From: Pseudomonas sp. FP1742 | GTDB taxonomy: Bacteria > Pseudomonadota > Gammaproteobacteria > Pseudomonadales > Pseudomonadaceae | Direction of reading: 5' to 3' | Length of the DNA stretch: 64,000 nt | NCBI RefSeq assembly: GCF_030687145.1 | Contig: NZ_CP117460.1 | Span: 2,914,001-2,978,000 of the forward strand | Part shown: positions 25,592-34,768 of the stretch, piece after piece | Layout: every line of letters begins with the position of its first letter | How positions within the stretch are numbered: position 1 is the first letter of the stretch | Translations under genes and position numbers: made by a program | Notes under the pieces: generated by a model | The model's database searches: none | Told to the model about the DNA's origin: nothing | Seen by the model: only the letters and a program-made list of their open reading frames with translations

Positions 25592-26695
25592 TCAGGCTGC
25601 GGCGCGCAGTGGACGGGTCAGCGCCACGCCGTCGGCATCGAATAAATGGCAGTGTTCGGCGTCCAGGTGCAGGCTCAGGGTTTCGCCATAACGGCTGGCC
25701 AGATCGCCGCGAACGCGCATGGTCAACGCTTCACCGGAAGACGTCAGCACATGGCAGAAGGTGTCGCTGCCCAAACGTTCGCTGACATCGGCGGTGACTT
25801 GCAACGTGCAGTCGCCAGGTTGCGCCAACTCCAGGTGTTCCGGGCGAATGCCCAGGGTCACCGCGCCGCCGACGCTCAGGTTGGCAGCGCTCAGCGGCAG
25901 AGTGATGCGGGTGCCGGCGTCCAGCAGCACTTCGCAGCCCCGGCTGTCGACACGGGTGACTTTGCCTTTGAGGAAGCCCATTTTCGGTGTGCCGAGAAAA
26001 CCTGCGACAAACAGGTTGGCCGGCTGGTGATACAGGTCCAGTGGCGAACCGACCTGCTCGATCTTGCCGCCATTGAGCACGACGACTTTGTCGGCCATGG
26101 TCATCGCTTCGACCTGATCGTGGGTCACGTAGATCATGGTGGCTTGCAGTTCTTTGTGCAGGCGCAACAGTTCCAGGCGCATTTGCACCCGCAGGGCGGC
26201 GTCGAGGTTGGACAGCGGTTCGTCGAACAGGAAGATTTTCGGGTTGCGCACGATGGCCCGGCCGATGGCCACGCGCTGACGCTGACCGCCGGACAGCTGT
26301 TTCGGTTTGCGTTCGAGCATCGGCCCGAGCTCTAGAATGCGCGCTGCTTCGCCGACCTTCTTCTCGACTTCGGCTTTCGCTACACCGGCCAGGTCGAGGG
26401 CGAACGACATGTTTTTACGCACGCTCATGTGCGGGTACAGGGCGTAGGTCTGGAACACCATCGCCAGGTCGCGCTTGGCCGGGCTGACTTCGGTGATGTC
26501 GCGGCCATCGAGCTCGATGGTGCCGCCGCTGACTTCCTCAAGGCCGGCGATCAGCCGCAGCAGGGTGGACTTGCCGCAACCCGACGGGCCGACGAACACC
26601 ACGAATTCCTTGTCGTTCACTTCCAGGTCGATGCCTTTGATGATGGAAAAACCTTCGAAGCCTTTTTGCAGATTTTTGATTTTCAGGTTGGCCAT
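25592..26695 (-). CDS. mtlK: Polyol ABC transporter ATP-binding protein
   Basis: 367 residues, MalK/UgpC-type. Walker [10 protein letters not shown], signature [20 protein letters not shown], Walker [14 protein letters not shown], switch His in [13 protein letters not shown]; the C-terminal about 120 residues are the TOBE/regulatory domain ([15 protein letters not shown]). It powers uptake of mannitol, arabitol and sorbitol with MtlE, MtlF and MtlG. 33 bp after mtlG. Confidence 0.95.
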   Translation of the reverse strand: MANLKIKNLQKGFEGFSIIKGIDLEVNDKEFVVFVGPSGCGKSTLLRLIAGLEEVSGGTIELDGRDITEVSPAKRDLAMVFQTYALYPHMSVRKNMSFALDLAGVAKAEVEKKVGEAARILELGPMLERKPKQLSGGQRQRVAIGRAIVRNPKIFLFDEPLSNLDAALRVQMRLELLRLHKELQATMIYVTHDQVEAMTMADKVVVLNGGKIEQVGSPLDLYHQPANLFVAGFLGTPKMGFLKGKVTRVDSRGCEVLLDAGTRITLPLSAANLSVGGAVTLGIRPEHLELAQPGDCTLQVTADVSERLGSDTFCHVLTSSGEALTMRVRGDLASRYGETLSLHLDAEHCHLFDADGVALTRPLRAAA

Positions 26696-26727
26696 GATGG
26701 CGCTCCTTTATGTTTATTCTTTGAGGG

Positions 26728-27558
26728 CTATTTCACGGCGCCAAACGACAGGCCGCGGACCAGCTGTTTCTGGCTGATCCAGCCGAAGATCAGGATCGGC
26801 GCGCAAGCCAGGGTCGACACCGCCGACAACTTGGCCCAGAACAAACCTTCGGGGCTTGAATAAGAGGCGATCAACGCGGTCAGTGGCGCGGCTTTGGACG
26901 AGGTCAGGTTCAGCGACCAGAACGCCTCGTTCCAGCACAGGATCAGCGACAGCAACACCGTGGAAGCCAGGCCGCCCTTGGCGATCGGCAGCAGCACCCG
27001 GACCATTTCCTGCCACAGGGTGGCACCGTCCAGGCGTGCCGCTTCGAGGATGTCCTTGGGGATGTCTTTGAAGTAGGTGTAAACCATCCAGACCACGATC
27101 GGCAGGTTGATCAGCGTGTAGATCACGATCAGCGCGATTCGCGTATCCAGCAGGCCAAAGCTCTTGGCCAACAGGTAGATCGGCATCAGCACGCCTACTG
27201 GCGGCAGCATCTTGGTGGAGAGCATCCACAGCAGCGTGCCTTTGGTGCGCTGGGTTTCGTAGAACGCCATGGAGTAGGCCGCCGGCACCGCAATCAGCAG
27301 GCACAATGCCGTGGCGCTGAAGGAAATCACCACCGAGTTCCAGGCGAAGCTGAAGTAATCGCTACGCTCGTTGATGTGCAGGTAGTTCTCCAGCGTCGGC
27401 ATGAAGATGAACTGCGGCGGCGTGGCGAACGCGTCGATTTCGGTCTTGAAACTGGTCAGCACCATCCAGAAGATCGGGAAGAAAATCACGATCGCGATGG
27501 CCCAGGCCAGGGTACCGAGCAGCAGGCTTTGCAGACGACGGGATTGTTGAAGAGTCAT
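26728..27558 (-). CDS. mtlG: Polyol ABC transporter permease (MalG-like)
   Basis: 276 residues, six predicted helices, first one LLLGTLAWAIAIVIFFPIFWMVL. The EAA loop that contacts the ATPase is visible as DILEAARLDGATLWQEMVRVLLP. The end KQLVRGLSFGAVK is the standard terminus for this family. Starts 11 bp after mtlF. Confidence 0.95.
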   Translation of the reverse strand: MTLQQSRRLQSLLLGTLAWAIAIVIFFPIFWMVLTSFKTEIDAFATPPQFIFMPTLENYLHINERSDYFSFAWNSVVISFSATALCLLIAVPAAYSMAFYETQRTKGTLLWMLSTKMLPPVGVLMPIYLLAKSFGLLDTRIALIVIYTLINLPIVVWMVYTYFKDIPKDILEAARLDGATLWQEMVRVLLPIAKGGLASTVLLSLILCWNEAFWSLNLTSSKAAPLTALIASYSSPEGLFWAKLSAVSTLACAPILIFGWISQKQLVRGLSFGAVK

Positions 27559-27568
27559 GGCGCGGGCC

Positions 27569-28498
27569 TCAGGCTTTGTCTGTCAGGTTTTTGCCGATCA
27601 TGCGCACCAGCACGATGGCCGCGATGTTGGCAATCACCACCGCGATCAAACCACCGGCGGAGGCCATGCCGACGTCGAACTGCACCAGCGCCTGGTTGTA
27701 GATCAAGTAGGCGAGGTTGGTCGAGGCGTAGCCGGGGCCGCCGTTGGTGGTGGTGAAGATTTCGGCGAACACCGACAGCAGGAAGATGGTTTCGATCATC
27801 ACCACCACCGCGATCGGCCGGGCCAGGTGCGGCAGGGTCAGGTGCCAGAAGATGGCAATCGGGCCGGCACCGTCCAGGCGCGCGGCTTCTTTCTGTTCCT
27901 GGTCGAGGGACTGCATGGCGGTCATCAGGATCAGGATCGCGAAGGGCAGCCATTGCCAGGACACAATGATGATGATCGACAGCAGCGGGTAGTGCGCCAG
28001 CCAGTCCACCGGCTGCGCGCCGAACAGCTTCCAGATGGAGGCGAGAATCCCCGAGACCGGATGAAAGATCAGGTTCTTCCAGATCAGCGCACCGACGGTG
28101 GGCATGATGAAGAACGGCGAGATCAACATCACCCGCACGATGCCGCGACCGAGAAACTCACTGGCCTCCAGCAATGCGCTGATCAACACACCGAACACCA
28201 CGCTGACCAGCAACACACTGCCCACCAGCAACAGGGTGTTGGTAGCGCCGGGCAGGAAACCCGAATCGCTCAGGAAATAGCTGAAGTTCTCCAGCCCCAC
28301 GAATTCGTTTTCACCGGGGTAGAGCAGGTTGTAGCGGATCATCGAAAAGTAAACGGTCATGCCCAGCGGCACGATCATCCACAGCAGCAGCAACGCCACC
28401 GAGGGGCTGACCAGAAACCAGCCGGGGTTGCTCAACCGGCTTTTACGCACCGGCTGGGGGATGTCCATGTGAGCTTTGACAGTGGTTGAAGTATTCAT
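27569..28498 (-). CDS. mtlF: Polyol ABC transporter permease (MalF-like)
   Basis: 309 residues, six helices (NPGWFLVSPSVALLLLWMIV first), EAA loop QKEAARLDGAGPIAIFWHL, and the ITTTNGGPG-type motif FTTTNGGPGYASTNL near 245. Forms the inner-membrane channel with MtlG. It is separated from mtlE by 147 bp with a REPIN, which may adjust expression of binding protein relative to channel. Confidence 0.95.
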   Translation of the reverse strand: MNTSTTVKAHMDIPQPVRKSRLSNPGWFLVSPSVALLLLWMIVPLGMTVYFSMIRYNLLYPGENEFVGLENFSYFLSDSGFLPGATNTLLLVGSVLLVSVVFGVLISALLEASEFLGRGIVRVMLISPFFIMPTVGALIWKNLIFHPVSGILASIWKLFGAQPVDWLAHYPLLSIIIIVSWQWLPFAILILMTAMQSLDQEQKEAARLDGAGPIAIFWHLTLPHLARPIAVVVMIETIFLLSVFAEIFTTTNGGPGYASTNLAYLIYNQALVQFDVGMASAGGLIAVVIANIAAIVLVRMIGKNLTDKA

Positions 28499-28539
28499 GG
28501 CGATCAGAACCGATTGGGAACAGACAAATGAAGATCAAA

Positions 28540-28631
28540 TGTGGGAGCGGGCTTGCTCGCGAAGGGGCCAGTACATCCGATACATCTTCGGCGGTTGGAG
28601 AACCGCTTTCGCGAGCAAGCCCGCTCCCACA
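28540..28631. repeat. REPIN inside the mtl operon, between mtlE and mtlF
   Basis: Unit 28540-28563 (TGTGGGAGCGGGCTTGCTCG...) and unit 28608-28631 (TTCGCGAGCAAGCCCGCTCC...) in inverse orientation. The arms match those of the mtlD-mtlY REPIN almost exactly. A folded RNA here could protect the mtlE message 3' end, as REP elements do after malE in enterobacteria (inference). Confidence 0.88.
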
Positions 28632-28645
28632 TAGGGGGCGCGGGG

Positions 28646-29956
28646 TTATTTGGGATAACCGGCGCGCTTCATCTCACGTTCGGTGGTTGACTGGGCGGCG
28701 GTCAGGGCCTGGTCGACCGTGGTCTGGCCGATCAACGCGGCCGAGAACAGCTTGCCGACCTGGGTGCCTACGGCCTGGAATTCAGGAATCGTCACCAACT
28801 GGATGCCGATGTAGGGCACGGGCTTGAGGGACGGTTTGCTCGGGTCCGCGGCTTTCAGCGATTCCAGCGTCACCTTGGCGAACGGCGCGGCGTTCATATA
28901 GGCCTCGGTGTAGGTCGAGGCGCGTGTGCCTGGCGGTACGTTGGCGATGCCGTCCTTTTCCGCGACCAGAGCACCGTATTCCCTGGATGTGGCCCAGGCG
29001 CTGAAGGTTTTCGCCGCTTCCTTGGCCTTGGAACTGGTCGGGATGGCCAGCGCCCAGGAATACAGCCAGGCCGAACCTTTGTCGGTGACCTGATGCGGTG
29101 CGTAAGTAAAGCCGACGTGGTCGCTGACCTTGCTTTGGGTTTTGTCGGTCACGAACGAGCCGGCCACACTGGCATCGACCCAGATCGCGCACTTGCCGCT
29201 GTTGAACAGCGCCAGGTTTTCGTTGAAGCCGTTGCTCGATGCGCCAGGCGGGCCGGACTTCTTCATGGTGTCGACATAGAAGTTCAGCGCATTTTTCCAC
29301 TCAGGACCGGTGAATTCCGGCTGCCATTTCTCATCGAACCAGCGAGCGCCATAGGCGTTGGCGACAGTGGTGATCAGCGCCATGTTTTCGCCCCAGCCAG
29401 CCTTGCCGCGCAGGCAGATGCCGTACTGTTCTTTATCTTTATGGGTGAGTTTGCTGGCGAATTCGCCGATCTGTTCCCAGGTCGGGCGTTCCGGCATGGT
29501 CAGCCCGGCTTCCTTGAACAGGTCGGTGCGGTAATAGGTGATGGAGCTTTCAGCGTAGAACGGCAGGGCATAGAGAGAGCCCTTGACCGAAAGACCTTCA
29601 CGCACCGAAGGGAAAACGTCGTCGAGGGCGTAGTTGGCCGGCAAGTCCTTCATCGGTTCCAGCCAACCCTTGGCGCCCCAGAGTGCAGCTTCGTACATGC
29701 CGATGGTCAACACATCGAACTGTCCGCCCTGGGTTGCGATGTCGGTGGTCAGGCGTTGGCGCAGGACGTTTTCTTCAAGCACCACCCAATTGAGTTTGAT
29801 GTCCGGATGCTCGGCCTCGAAGGTTTTCGAGAGCTTTTGCATGCGGATCATGTCGCTGTTGTTGACGGTGGCGATGGTCAAGGTCTGAGCGCCGAGGCTG
29901 ACGCTGCTGAGGGTCATGCAGGTGAGGGCAAGCAGAGCTTTTACAGAAGGTTGCAT
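28646..29956 (-). CDS. mtlE: Polyol ABC transporter periplasmic binding protein
   Basis: 436 residues with signal peptide (ALLALTCMTLSSVSLGAQT). Family 1 solute-binding protein: IATVNNSDMIRMQKLSKTFE, VLTIGMYEAALWGAKGWLEP, LYALPFYAESSITYYRTDLF and CAIWVDASVAGSF. Binds mannitol, arabitol or sorbitol in the periplasm. First gene of the operon; its promoter should lie in 29957-30245, where MtlR would bind. Confidence 0.95.
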   Translation of the reverse strand: MQPSVKALLALTCMTLSSVSLGAQTLTIATVNNSDMIRMQKLSKTFEAEHPDIKLNWVVLEENVLRQRLTTDIATQGGQFDVLTIGMYEAALWGAKGWLEPMKDLPANYALDDVFPSVREGLSVKGSLYALPFYAESSITYYRTDLFKEAGLTMPERPTWEQIGEFASKLTHKDKEQYGICLRGKAGWGENMALITTVANAYGARWFDEKWQPEFTGPEWKNALNFYVDTMKKSGPPGASSNGFNENLALFNSGKCAIWVDASVAGSFVTDKTQSKVSDHVGFTYAPHQVTDKGSAWLYSWALAIPTSSKAKEAAKTFSAWATSREYGALVAEKDGIANVPPGTRASTYTEAYMNAAPFAKVTLESLKAADPSKPSLKPVPYIGIQLVTIPEFQAVGTQVGKLFSAALIGQTTVDQALTAAQSTTEREMKRAGYPK

Positions 29957-30245
29957 CGTGCACTCCTTTTCTGCACCCGGAGGGTTACAGAAGGACAGTT
30001 ATTGTTTTTGTGTCTTCCAGCGCAGGGAAGAATGTGTACCGATTACAGCCTTCAATTGATGGGCTGACAAATCATCCATCGCACTGTGATCGATACTTTT
30101 TTGCACTGGGCTTTGGCGGGGGAGATACAAGGACAGGCTTTGCAGAGGCGAGCGGTCATTGAATTTGTACAGGTTTCATCGGCCTCTTCGCGGGCAAACC
30201 TCGCTCCTGCAGAAGCGAGGCTTGCCCGCGAAGGCGATCTAAAAT
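29957..30245. promoter_or_regulatory. mtl operon promoter region
   Basis: This 289-bp gap separates mtlR (upstream, same strand) from mtlE. The operon's MtlR-dependent promoter is expected here from what is known of P. fluorescens mtlE. I could not fix the -35/-10 or operator half-sites by eye. The mtlR-proximal end holds a compact REP hairpin. Confidence 0.45.
30187..30232. repeat. Compact REP hairpin between mtlR and mtlE
   Basis: TTCGCGGGCAA-A-CCTCGCT pairs with AGCGAGG-C-TTGCCCGCGAA across a short loop: nearly perfect 19-bp arms, 13 bp past the mtlR stop. It could end mtlR transcription or isolate mtlR from the operon promoter. Confidence 0.75.
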
Positions 30246-31151
30246 TCAGCCGAGGTTTTGCTCAGTCAACCTCTGCACCGCCAGCCGCCGATAACGCGAC
30301 GGCGTCATGCCCTTGAGCTGTTGAAAGCGCCGATTGAAGTTGGAAATATTGTTGAAGCCCGATTCGAAACACACATCGGTCACCGTTTTGTCGCCATCGG
30401 CCAGCAGCTCGCAGGATTTGCTGATGCGCAGGCGATTGACGAACTCGATGAAGCAGCGGCCGGTGGCCTGTTTGAACACTCGGCTGAAGTAGGTCGGTTT
30501 GAGGCCCAAATGCTCGGCCACCTCTTCCAGCGGCAAATCCCGGGCGTAATGGGCAAAGATGTAATCCACTGCGCGGTTGGTACGGTCGATATTGTGTTCA
30601 TCGGCCAATTGCGGTGTCGTGGCACCGGACAGCAACTGGTAGTCATCGGACGCCGCCAGCAACTCCAGCAGAATGAAAAAATGCCCGAGCCGGGTCATGC
30701 CTCGGGTGTCGGCGATGCGCTGCATCAAGGTCATGGCCTGGCGGATGGTGCGCTTGCAGCGAAACTCGATGCCGTACTGCGCGCGCTCCAGCAAGGGAAC
30801 AATTGTCTTGAGTTCGGCGAACACCTGATGGCCGCTTTCGAACAGTTCATCAGTGAAATTGACCAGCATGTCGCGCTCGGGCACCACTTCGTCTTCGGCC
30901 ACCTGGCTGATCCAGTTGTGGGGCAGGTTGGGGCCGGTCAGAAACAACGTTTCCGGGTAGAAGTTACCGATGTAGTCACCGATGAACACCTTGCCGGAGC
31001 TGGCGACGATCAGGTGCAGTTCGTATTCCTTGTGGAAATGCCAGCGCACCAGGGGGCAGGGGAATCCGTGCTGGCGATAGATGATGGACAACCCGTTGTG
31101 GTCGTCCATCAGTTCGTAGGAAGGATCGGTGACTCTGGCTGTTCGGGTCAT
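30246..31151 (-). CDS. mtlR: AraC-family activator of the mannitol operon
   Basis: 301 residues. An N-terminal cupin (HFHKEYELHLIVASSGKVFIG, FLTGPNLPHNW) senses polyols; the C-terminal AraC domain has two helix-turn-helix motifs (PLEEVAEHLGLKPTYFSRVF, and VTDVCFESGFNNISNFNRRF with the family signature). Activates mtlEFGKDYZ in the presence of mannitol, sorbitol or arabitol (known for P. fluorescens). Upstream of and collinear with the operon. Confidence 0.95.
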   Translation of the reverse strand: MTRTARVTDPSYELMDDHNGLSIIYRQHGFPCPLVRWHFHKEYELHLIVASSGKVFIGDYIGNFYPETLFLTGPNLPHNWISQVAEDEVVPERDMLVNFTDELFESGHQVFAELKTIVPLLERAQYGIEFRCKRTIRQAMTLMQRIADTRGMTRLGHFFILLELLAASDDYQLLSGATTPQLADEHNIDRTNRAVDYIFAHYARDLPLEEVAEHLGLKPTYFSRVFKQATGRCFIEFVNRLRISKSCELLADGDKTVTDVCFESGFNNISNFNRRFQQLKGMTPSRYRRLAVQRLTEQNLG

Positions 31152-31232
31152 GTCAGGGCGCTTTTTATTGTCATTGCACCCTGATCATGCCTCTTTCCGA
31201 GCAGGTAATGCCAGCGTGCAGCACTCCGGGCG

Positions 31233-32120
31233 TCAAGCCGGCTCCCGATCATGCAAGGCATGGCCGTAAACGGCTTTCATGCTGGTGGCCGTCCAGCAAT
31301 AACGAACGATCTCTGACTCATCGAAAAAGTCGGTATTGATGATGCTGCAGCGCGTGACCCAGTCCCGGGTGGGATTGAACCAGTCATTGATGTGGTTTTT
31401 GATGTCTTGAGGCCCTCCCAGAAACGCATAGCTGGTGGCCGATAACGACCATAAAAATGTTTCGTAAGGCGCATCTTTGAGTGTGTTGGAAATATGGGTT
31501 TTCAAATCCTCGGTGTCGGTAAACCGCCGGTTGATCCACTTGTGTGCAATGGGCGGCCAGAAATAATTCTCATCCAGTTCCCGCCGTGTGGGCGCCGCTA
31601 ATATCACCCGGCGGCGAGCACTGATCCGTTTGAGTTCGCCGATCGTTTTTGTGGCGTTGTCGGGCGGTATTACTCGTTGTCCGAGTTGGCTGACCAGAAG
31701 CTCATTGAGTTTCTGATAGTCAAAGCGTTTGTTACCGTCCCCTAGCTGATGAAAGTCTAAAACCACAAATTCATCCGGATTACGGTCCAGGAAAGATGAA
31801 ACTGCGCTGATGAGTTCATCGAGAACTCGATGTGACTGATATCCATTGTGATGGAAATAGAAAATCGGCTGATCAGCCCCCTCGGTGTAGCCCAGGCGGA
31901 TATCGAATGCCCGTGCGCCATTGGACAGTTGCCATGCAAATGAACCGTTTTGACACGTCGTCCAGTTGCCGACGACCACCTCATAATTAGGCGCCTGTTT
32001 ATCCATGCCGGCGTTATGGGCGCCGGGCCAGATAACATCAGTCAGTTTTATACGATCGATGTCGAGGGCATTACTCATCCACTTTTGTTTATCCAGCGTG
32101 ATTACTGCGTTATGGGTCAT
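31233..32120 (-). CDS. PI-PLC-like phosphodiesterase, copy 1
   Basis: 295 residues from the ATG at 32118-32120 (CAAGGAAC ribosome site); a longer upstream frame reads through a palindrome and is rejected. PI-PLC X-domain landmarks: first catalytic His in IWPGAHNAGMD, RAFDIRLGY (metal/inositol region), FHHNGYQS with the second His, and FVVLDFHQLGDG. No signal peptide is seen, so it is cytoplasmic or exported by another route. It pairs with copy 2 upstream (189 bp away, same strand). Confidence 0.8.
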   Translation of the reverse strand: MTHNAVITLDKQKWMSNALDIDRIKLTDVIWPGAHNAGMDKQAPNYEVVVGNWTTCQNGSFAWQLSNGARAFDIRLGYTEGADQPIFYFHHNGYQSHRVLDELISAVSSFLDRNPDEFVVLDFHQLGDGNKRFDYQKLNELLVSQLGQRVIPPDNATKTIGELKRISARRRVILAAPTRRELDENYFWPPIAHKWINRRFTDTEDLKTHISNTLKDAPYETFLWSLSATSYAFLGGPQDIKNHINDWFNPTRDWVTRCSIINTDFFDESEIVRYCWTATSMKAVYGHALHDREPA

Positions 32121-32139
32121 GACAGTTCCTTGTCGTAGA

Positions 32140-32165
32140 CTCGTCCCCTCCATGGAGGGGACGAG
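32140..32165. repeat. 26-bp perfect palindrome between the two PI-PLC genes
   Basis: CTCGTCCCCTCCA at 32140-32152 is followed directly by its exact reverse complement to 32165, with no spacer. It lies 20 bp upstream of copy 1 in the 5' untranslated region. There is no T-run. It may be an operator or an mRNA hairpin. Confidence 0.7.
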
Positions 32166-32309
32166 GTCCATGTTTCGGGTGTGGCTGCGTGCCATACCTC
32201 TATTGCTCGCCTGCGTAGAAAGGCTTTCATGACCCAGCATAGAAGTGCGCGACAGCATTGCCAGTCACGGAAATACTTGCACAAGAAATAACCCTTTAAT
32301 GGCACAGCG

Positions 32310-33176
32310 CTAGTTGGCGCGCTTGGCCGCTTTACTCAGGTTCGCGGTCAGGCAATATGAAACGATGTTGCTTTCTTCAATGAAGTCGACGTTGATAATG
32401 TTGCACCGTGTTGCCCAGTCGCTTTTATTCGGGTCAAACCACGAATTAAGCTCATCGTGAATATCTACCGGACCACCGAGAGCGCTATAACTGGTCGCGG
32501 ACAGGGACCATGGTGCCCATGTACCTGGCGGGAATTTCAGCACTTTTATAATGTGCTGCTCCAACTCGGAGGCACTGGTGAGGCCGTTGCCAGACCATTT
32601 GTGCTCGATTTGCTGAATGAACACGTTCTTGTCCATTGCCCAGTGCCAAGGCGCAGCAACCACAACGCGTTGGCTGTCGCTGAGACGTTTGAGTTGGCCG
32701 ATGCTCAACGAGTGATTTTGGGTGGGGATCAAGCGGTATCCAAGGAAATGGACCATCATCTTATTGAAGTAAGCGTAATCAAAGGTATCCCCATTCAACT
32801 CATGAAAGTCCAGGATGATGAATTCATTGGGGTTTTCTTGCAGAAATATTTCTACATCTTTGACAAGGTGCCCAAACGTGCGGCCGTTACGGTAGCCGTT
32901 GTGATGAATGCAGAACTTGCCGAGCCCCGGCGCACTGGCGTCATACGTCAAACGGATGTCAAGCACTCGGGAACCGTGGCGCAGTTGCGAGTAAAACGAT
33001 TCGTGCTGACACGCCAGCCAATGGGCGCCCGGGATCAGCGGCCAGGACGACTTCCAGTCGCTGCCGGCGTTATGGGTGCCTGGTAGTGTCAATTCGGCGA
33101 GCGACAAAGTATCAATCGCCGGTGTGGCGCCCATCCAGTTTCTAAATGCGTAGTTGTTCTGAACAATGTTGTCCAT
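32310..33176 (-). CDS. PI-PLC-like phosphodiesterase, copy 2
   Basis: 288 residues starting MDNIVQNNYAFRNWMGATPA, with AAGGAAG upstream. Same landmarks as copy 1: LTLPGTHNAGSDW (catalytic His), SRVLDIRLTYD, CIHHNGYRNGR, EFIILDFHELNGD, and the shared ends SLSATSYSALGGP and IINVDFIEESNIVSYC. The two proteins are clearly paralogous but diverged (roughly one-third identical by eye), so the duplication is old. Bacterial PI-PLCs cleave phosphatidylinositol, largely a eukaryotic lipid, hinting at host or predator interaction (inference). Confidence 0.82.
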   Translation of the reverse strand: MDNIVQNNYAFRNWMGATPAIDTLSLAELTLPGTHNAGSDWKSSWPLIPGAHWLACQHESFYSQLRHGSRVLDIRLTYDASAPGLGKFCIHHNGYRNGRTFGHLVKDVEIFLQENPNEFIILDFHELNGDTFDYAYFNKMMVHFLGYRLIPTQNHSLSIGQLKRLSDSQRVVVAAPWHWAMDKNVFIQQIEHKWSGNGLTSASELEQHIIKVLKFPPGTWAPWSLSATSYSALGGPVDIHDELNSWFDPNKSDWATRCNIINVDFIEESNIVSYCLTANLSKAAKRAN

Positions 33177-33325
33177 TTAATGCTTCCTTGCATAGTTTGA
33201 TAGGTCTTATCGGTTGGCCGAAGTGAGTGGCTGTTACTCACTTCGGTCAATGATTTATAAAGGGGAAGAGCGGGGCAATCAATCGTTGTGATAATGCAAA
33301 ATATGTGTATTTGGTTGTGCGTAAC

Positions 33326-34621
33326 TTAGGCAGGGTTTCGGTTTTTCGCCTCAATCCATTGTGCCATGTATTGCGTACTTTTATGGTGGTGATGGCGCAA
33401 CATGCTACCGGTAAAGTTATCGCGTCTAAGTTGAGGCAAGTGCTGTTGGCAGTGCAACAACTTCTTGATCAATGCCGGGCCATGTTCCGACGTTTTATAT
33501 CGATCGGCCAGCAACCTCTGCCCGTGGGATTGGGCCTGCGCCCAAAGCGCTTCATCCTTGTACAGCCGCACCGCACAGTCAGCCACTTCCCGTGCCGTAC
33601 GGGCCACGGCCCCAGGCCAGGGATGATTGCCATGCATGGCTTCGGCGCCGATGGGCGTCGTCACCGTGGGGGTGCCACATAACATGGCGTCGACAATCTT
33701 GCCTTTGATACCGGCACCGAAGCGTAGAGGCGCCAGGCAAATGCGTGCCGCCGACATCACTTGCAACGCATCTTCTGCCCAGTTCATGACATGAAAACCC
33801 TGGGCCGGGTTGTGCAGCGCGGTGGCTTTGGGGGGCGTGTAAGCGCCATAGATATGCAACTGGGCCGTGGGCAGTTGCTCGCGGATCAATGGCCAGATGG
33901 CCGTTTTCATCCAGAGCACCGCATCCCAGTTCGGTGCATGTCGAAAATTGCCGATGCTGAGAAAGTGCGCCCGATCTTCAAAGGCTGTCGGCGGCACGCT
34001 CGGCGGTTCAACCATCAGCGGACACCAATGCAGCAAGTTGCGCGGCAGCTTGAACTGCTCGACCAGCAATTCGATTTCCACTTCAGAGATCATCAGGTTC
34101 AAGTCGCAACGGTACAGCGCAGCAATCTCCCGTTTGGCGAGATCGGTATCAGCCATCAGTTCGAACTCTTCGCGCAACGCCGGCGCGAACAGGTCGCTGA
34201 AATCATTATTGTCGTCACTGGCCTTCAAGCGATCCTTGAGGCGCTGATGCCGGGCGTGCCGCAAGCTTTGCAGATCCGATGTCTCAAGGACACGCAGGGC
34301 ATCGGGACAGTATTTTTCGACCCGCCAGCCAAACTGCTCCTCCATCATGAACTGATCGAACAGCACTATGTCCGGAGCAAGTTCACTGACGAAGTCGTCG
34401 AAACTGCTGTTGTTCAATTCAATCGGAATTTCACGAATGCCCAACGCCGTCAGATCAGCCCGATGTTCACCGGTGCCGGCCGGGCTACTGAAGGTGACGT
34501 CCCAGCCTTGCTGCAAGAATGTCTCAAGGATTTGCATGACGTGCCCACCGGCCGCTGAAGAACGGGGCTCGGGCCAGACGTAACCAATGACCAGGACTTT
34601 GGTTGCGTTGGGCTGACTCAT
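33326..34621 (-). CDS. Glycosyltransferase, GT4-like
   Basis: 431 residues from the ATG at 34619-34621 (CCAAGGAAC upstream). GT-B fold: N-terminal VLVIGYVWPEPRSSAAGGHV, middle FLSIGNFRHAPNWDAVLWMK, C-terminal nucleotide-sugar part with QLHIYGAYTP and ICLAPLRFGAGIKGKIVDAM and the late Glu-containing TTPIGAEAMHG loop. The His-rich end (LRHHHHKSTQ) is odd. It sits 147 bp downstream of the large toxin on the same strand, with no polysaccharide genes nearby, so it may glycosylate a protein, possibly the toxin (inference). Confidence 0.82.
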   Translation of the reverse strand: MSQPNATKVLVIGYVWPEPRSSAAGGHVMQILETFLQQGWDVTFSSPAGTGEHRADLTALGIREIPIELNNSSFDDFVSELAPDIVLFDQFMMEEQFGWRVEKYCPDALRVLETSDLQSLRHARHQRLKDRLKASDDNNDFSDLFAPALREEFELMADTDLAKREIAALYRCDLNLMISEVEIELLVEQFKLPRNLLHWCPLMVEPPSVPPTAFEDRAHFLSIGNFRHAPNWDAVLWMKTAIWPLIREQLPTAQLHIYGAYTPPKATALHNPAQGFHVMNWAEDALQVMSAARICLAPLRFGAGIKGKIVDAMLCGTPTVTTPIGAEAMHGNHPWPGAVARTAREVADCAVRLYKDEALWAQAQSHGQRLLADRYKTSEHGPALIKKLLHCQQHLPQLRRDNFTGSMLRHHHHKSTQYMAQWIEAKNRNPA

Positions 34622-34714
34622 GACAGTGTTCCTTGGTGTAGGCGAAGGGGACGAAGAAAAAGGCCGCAATTAAACCACAGGAACAGGTTCCAGCGAGATT
34701 GCGGCCGTTTGCTC

Positions 34715-34738
34715 GAATCCTATGGGATCATAGGATTC
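34715..34738. repeat. Inverted repeat between the toxin and glycosyltransferase genes
   Basis: GAATCCTATG and CATAGGATTC (10-bp perfect arms, 4-nt loop) 31 bp past the toxin stop. There is no T-run on the minus-strand side, so terminator function is uncertain. Confidence 0.5.
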
Positions 34739-34768
34739 ATTTTCACAGACGTTTCAGTCCCCGAGCAT

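Noticed and set aside
24550..25785. 411-codon plus-strand frame over mtlD
   Set aside because: Shadow; mtlD on the other strand has all catalytic residues.
32121..32258. N-terminal extension of PI-PLC copy 1
   Set aside because: It reads through the 26-bp palindrome; the ATG at 32120 has a good ribosome site and fits copy 2's length.
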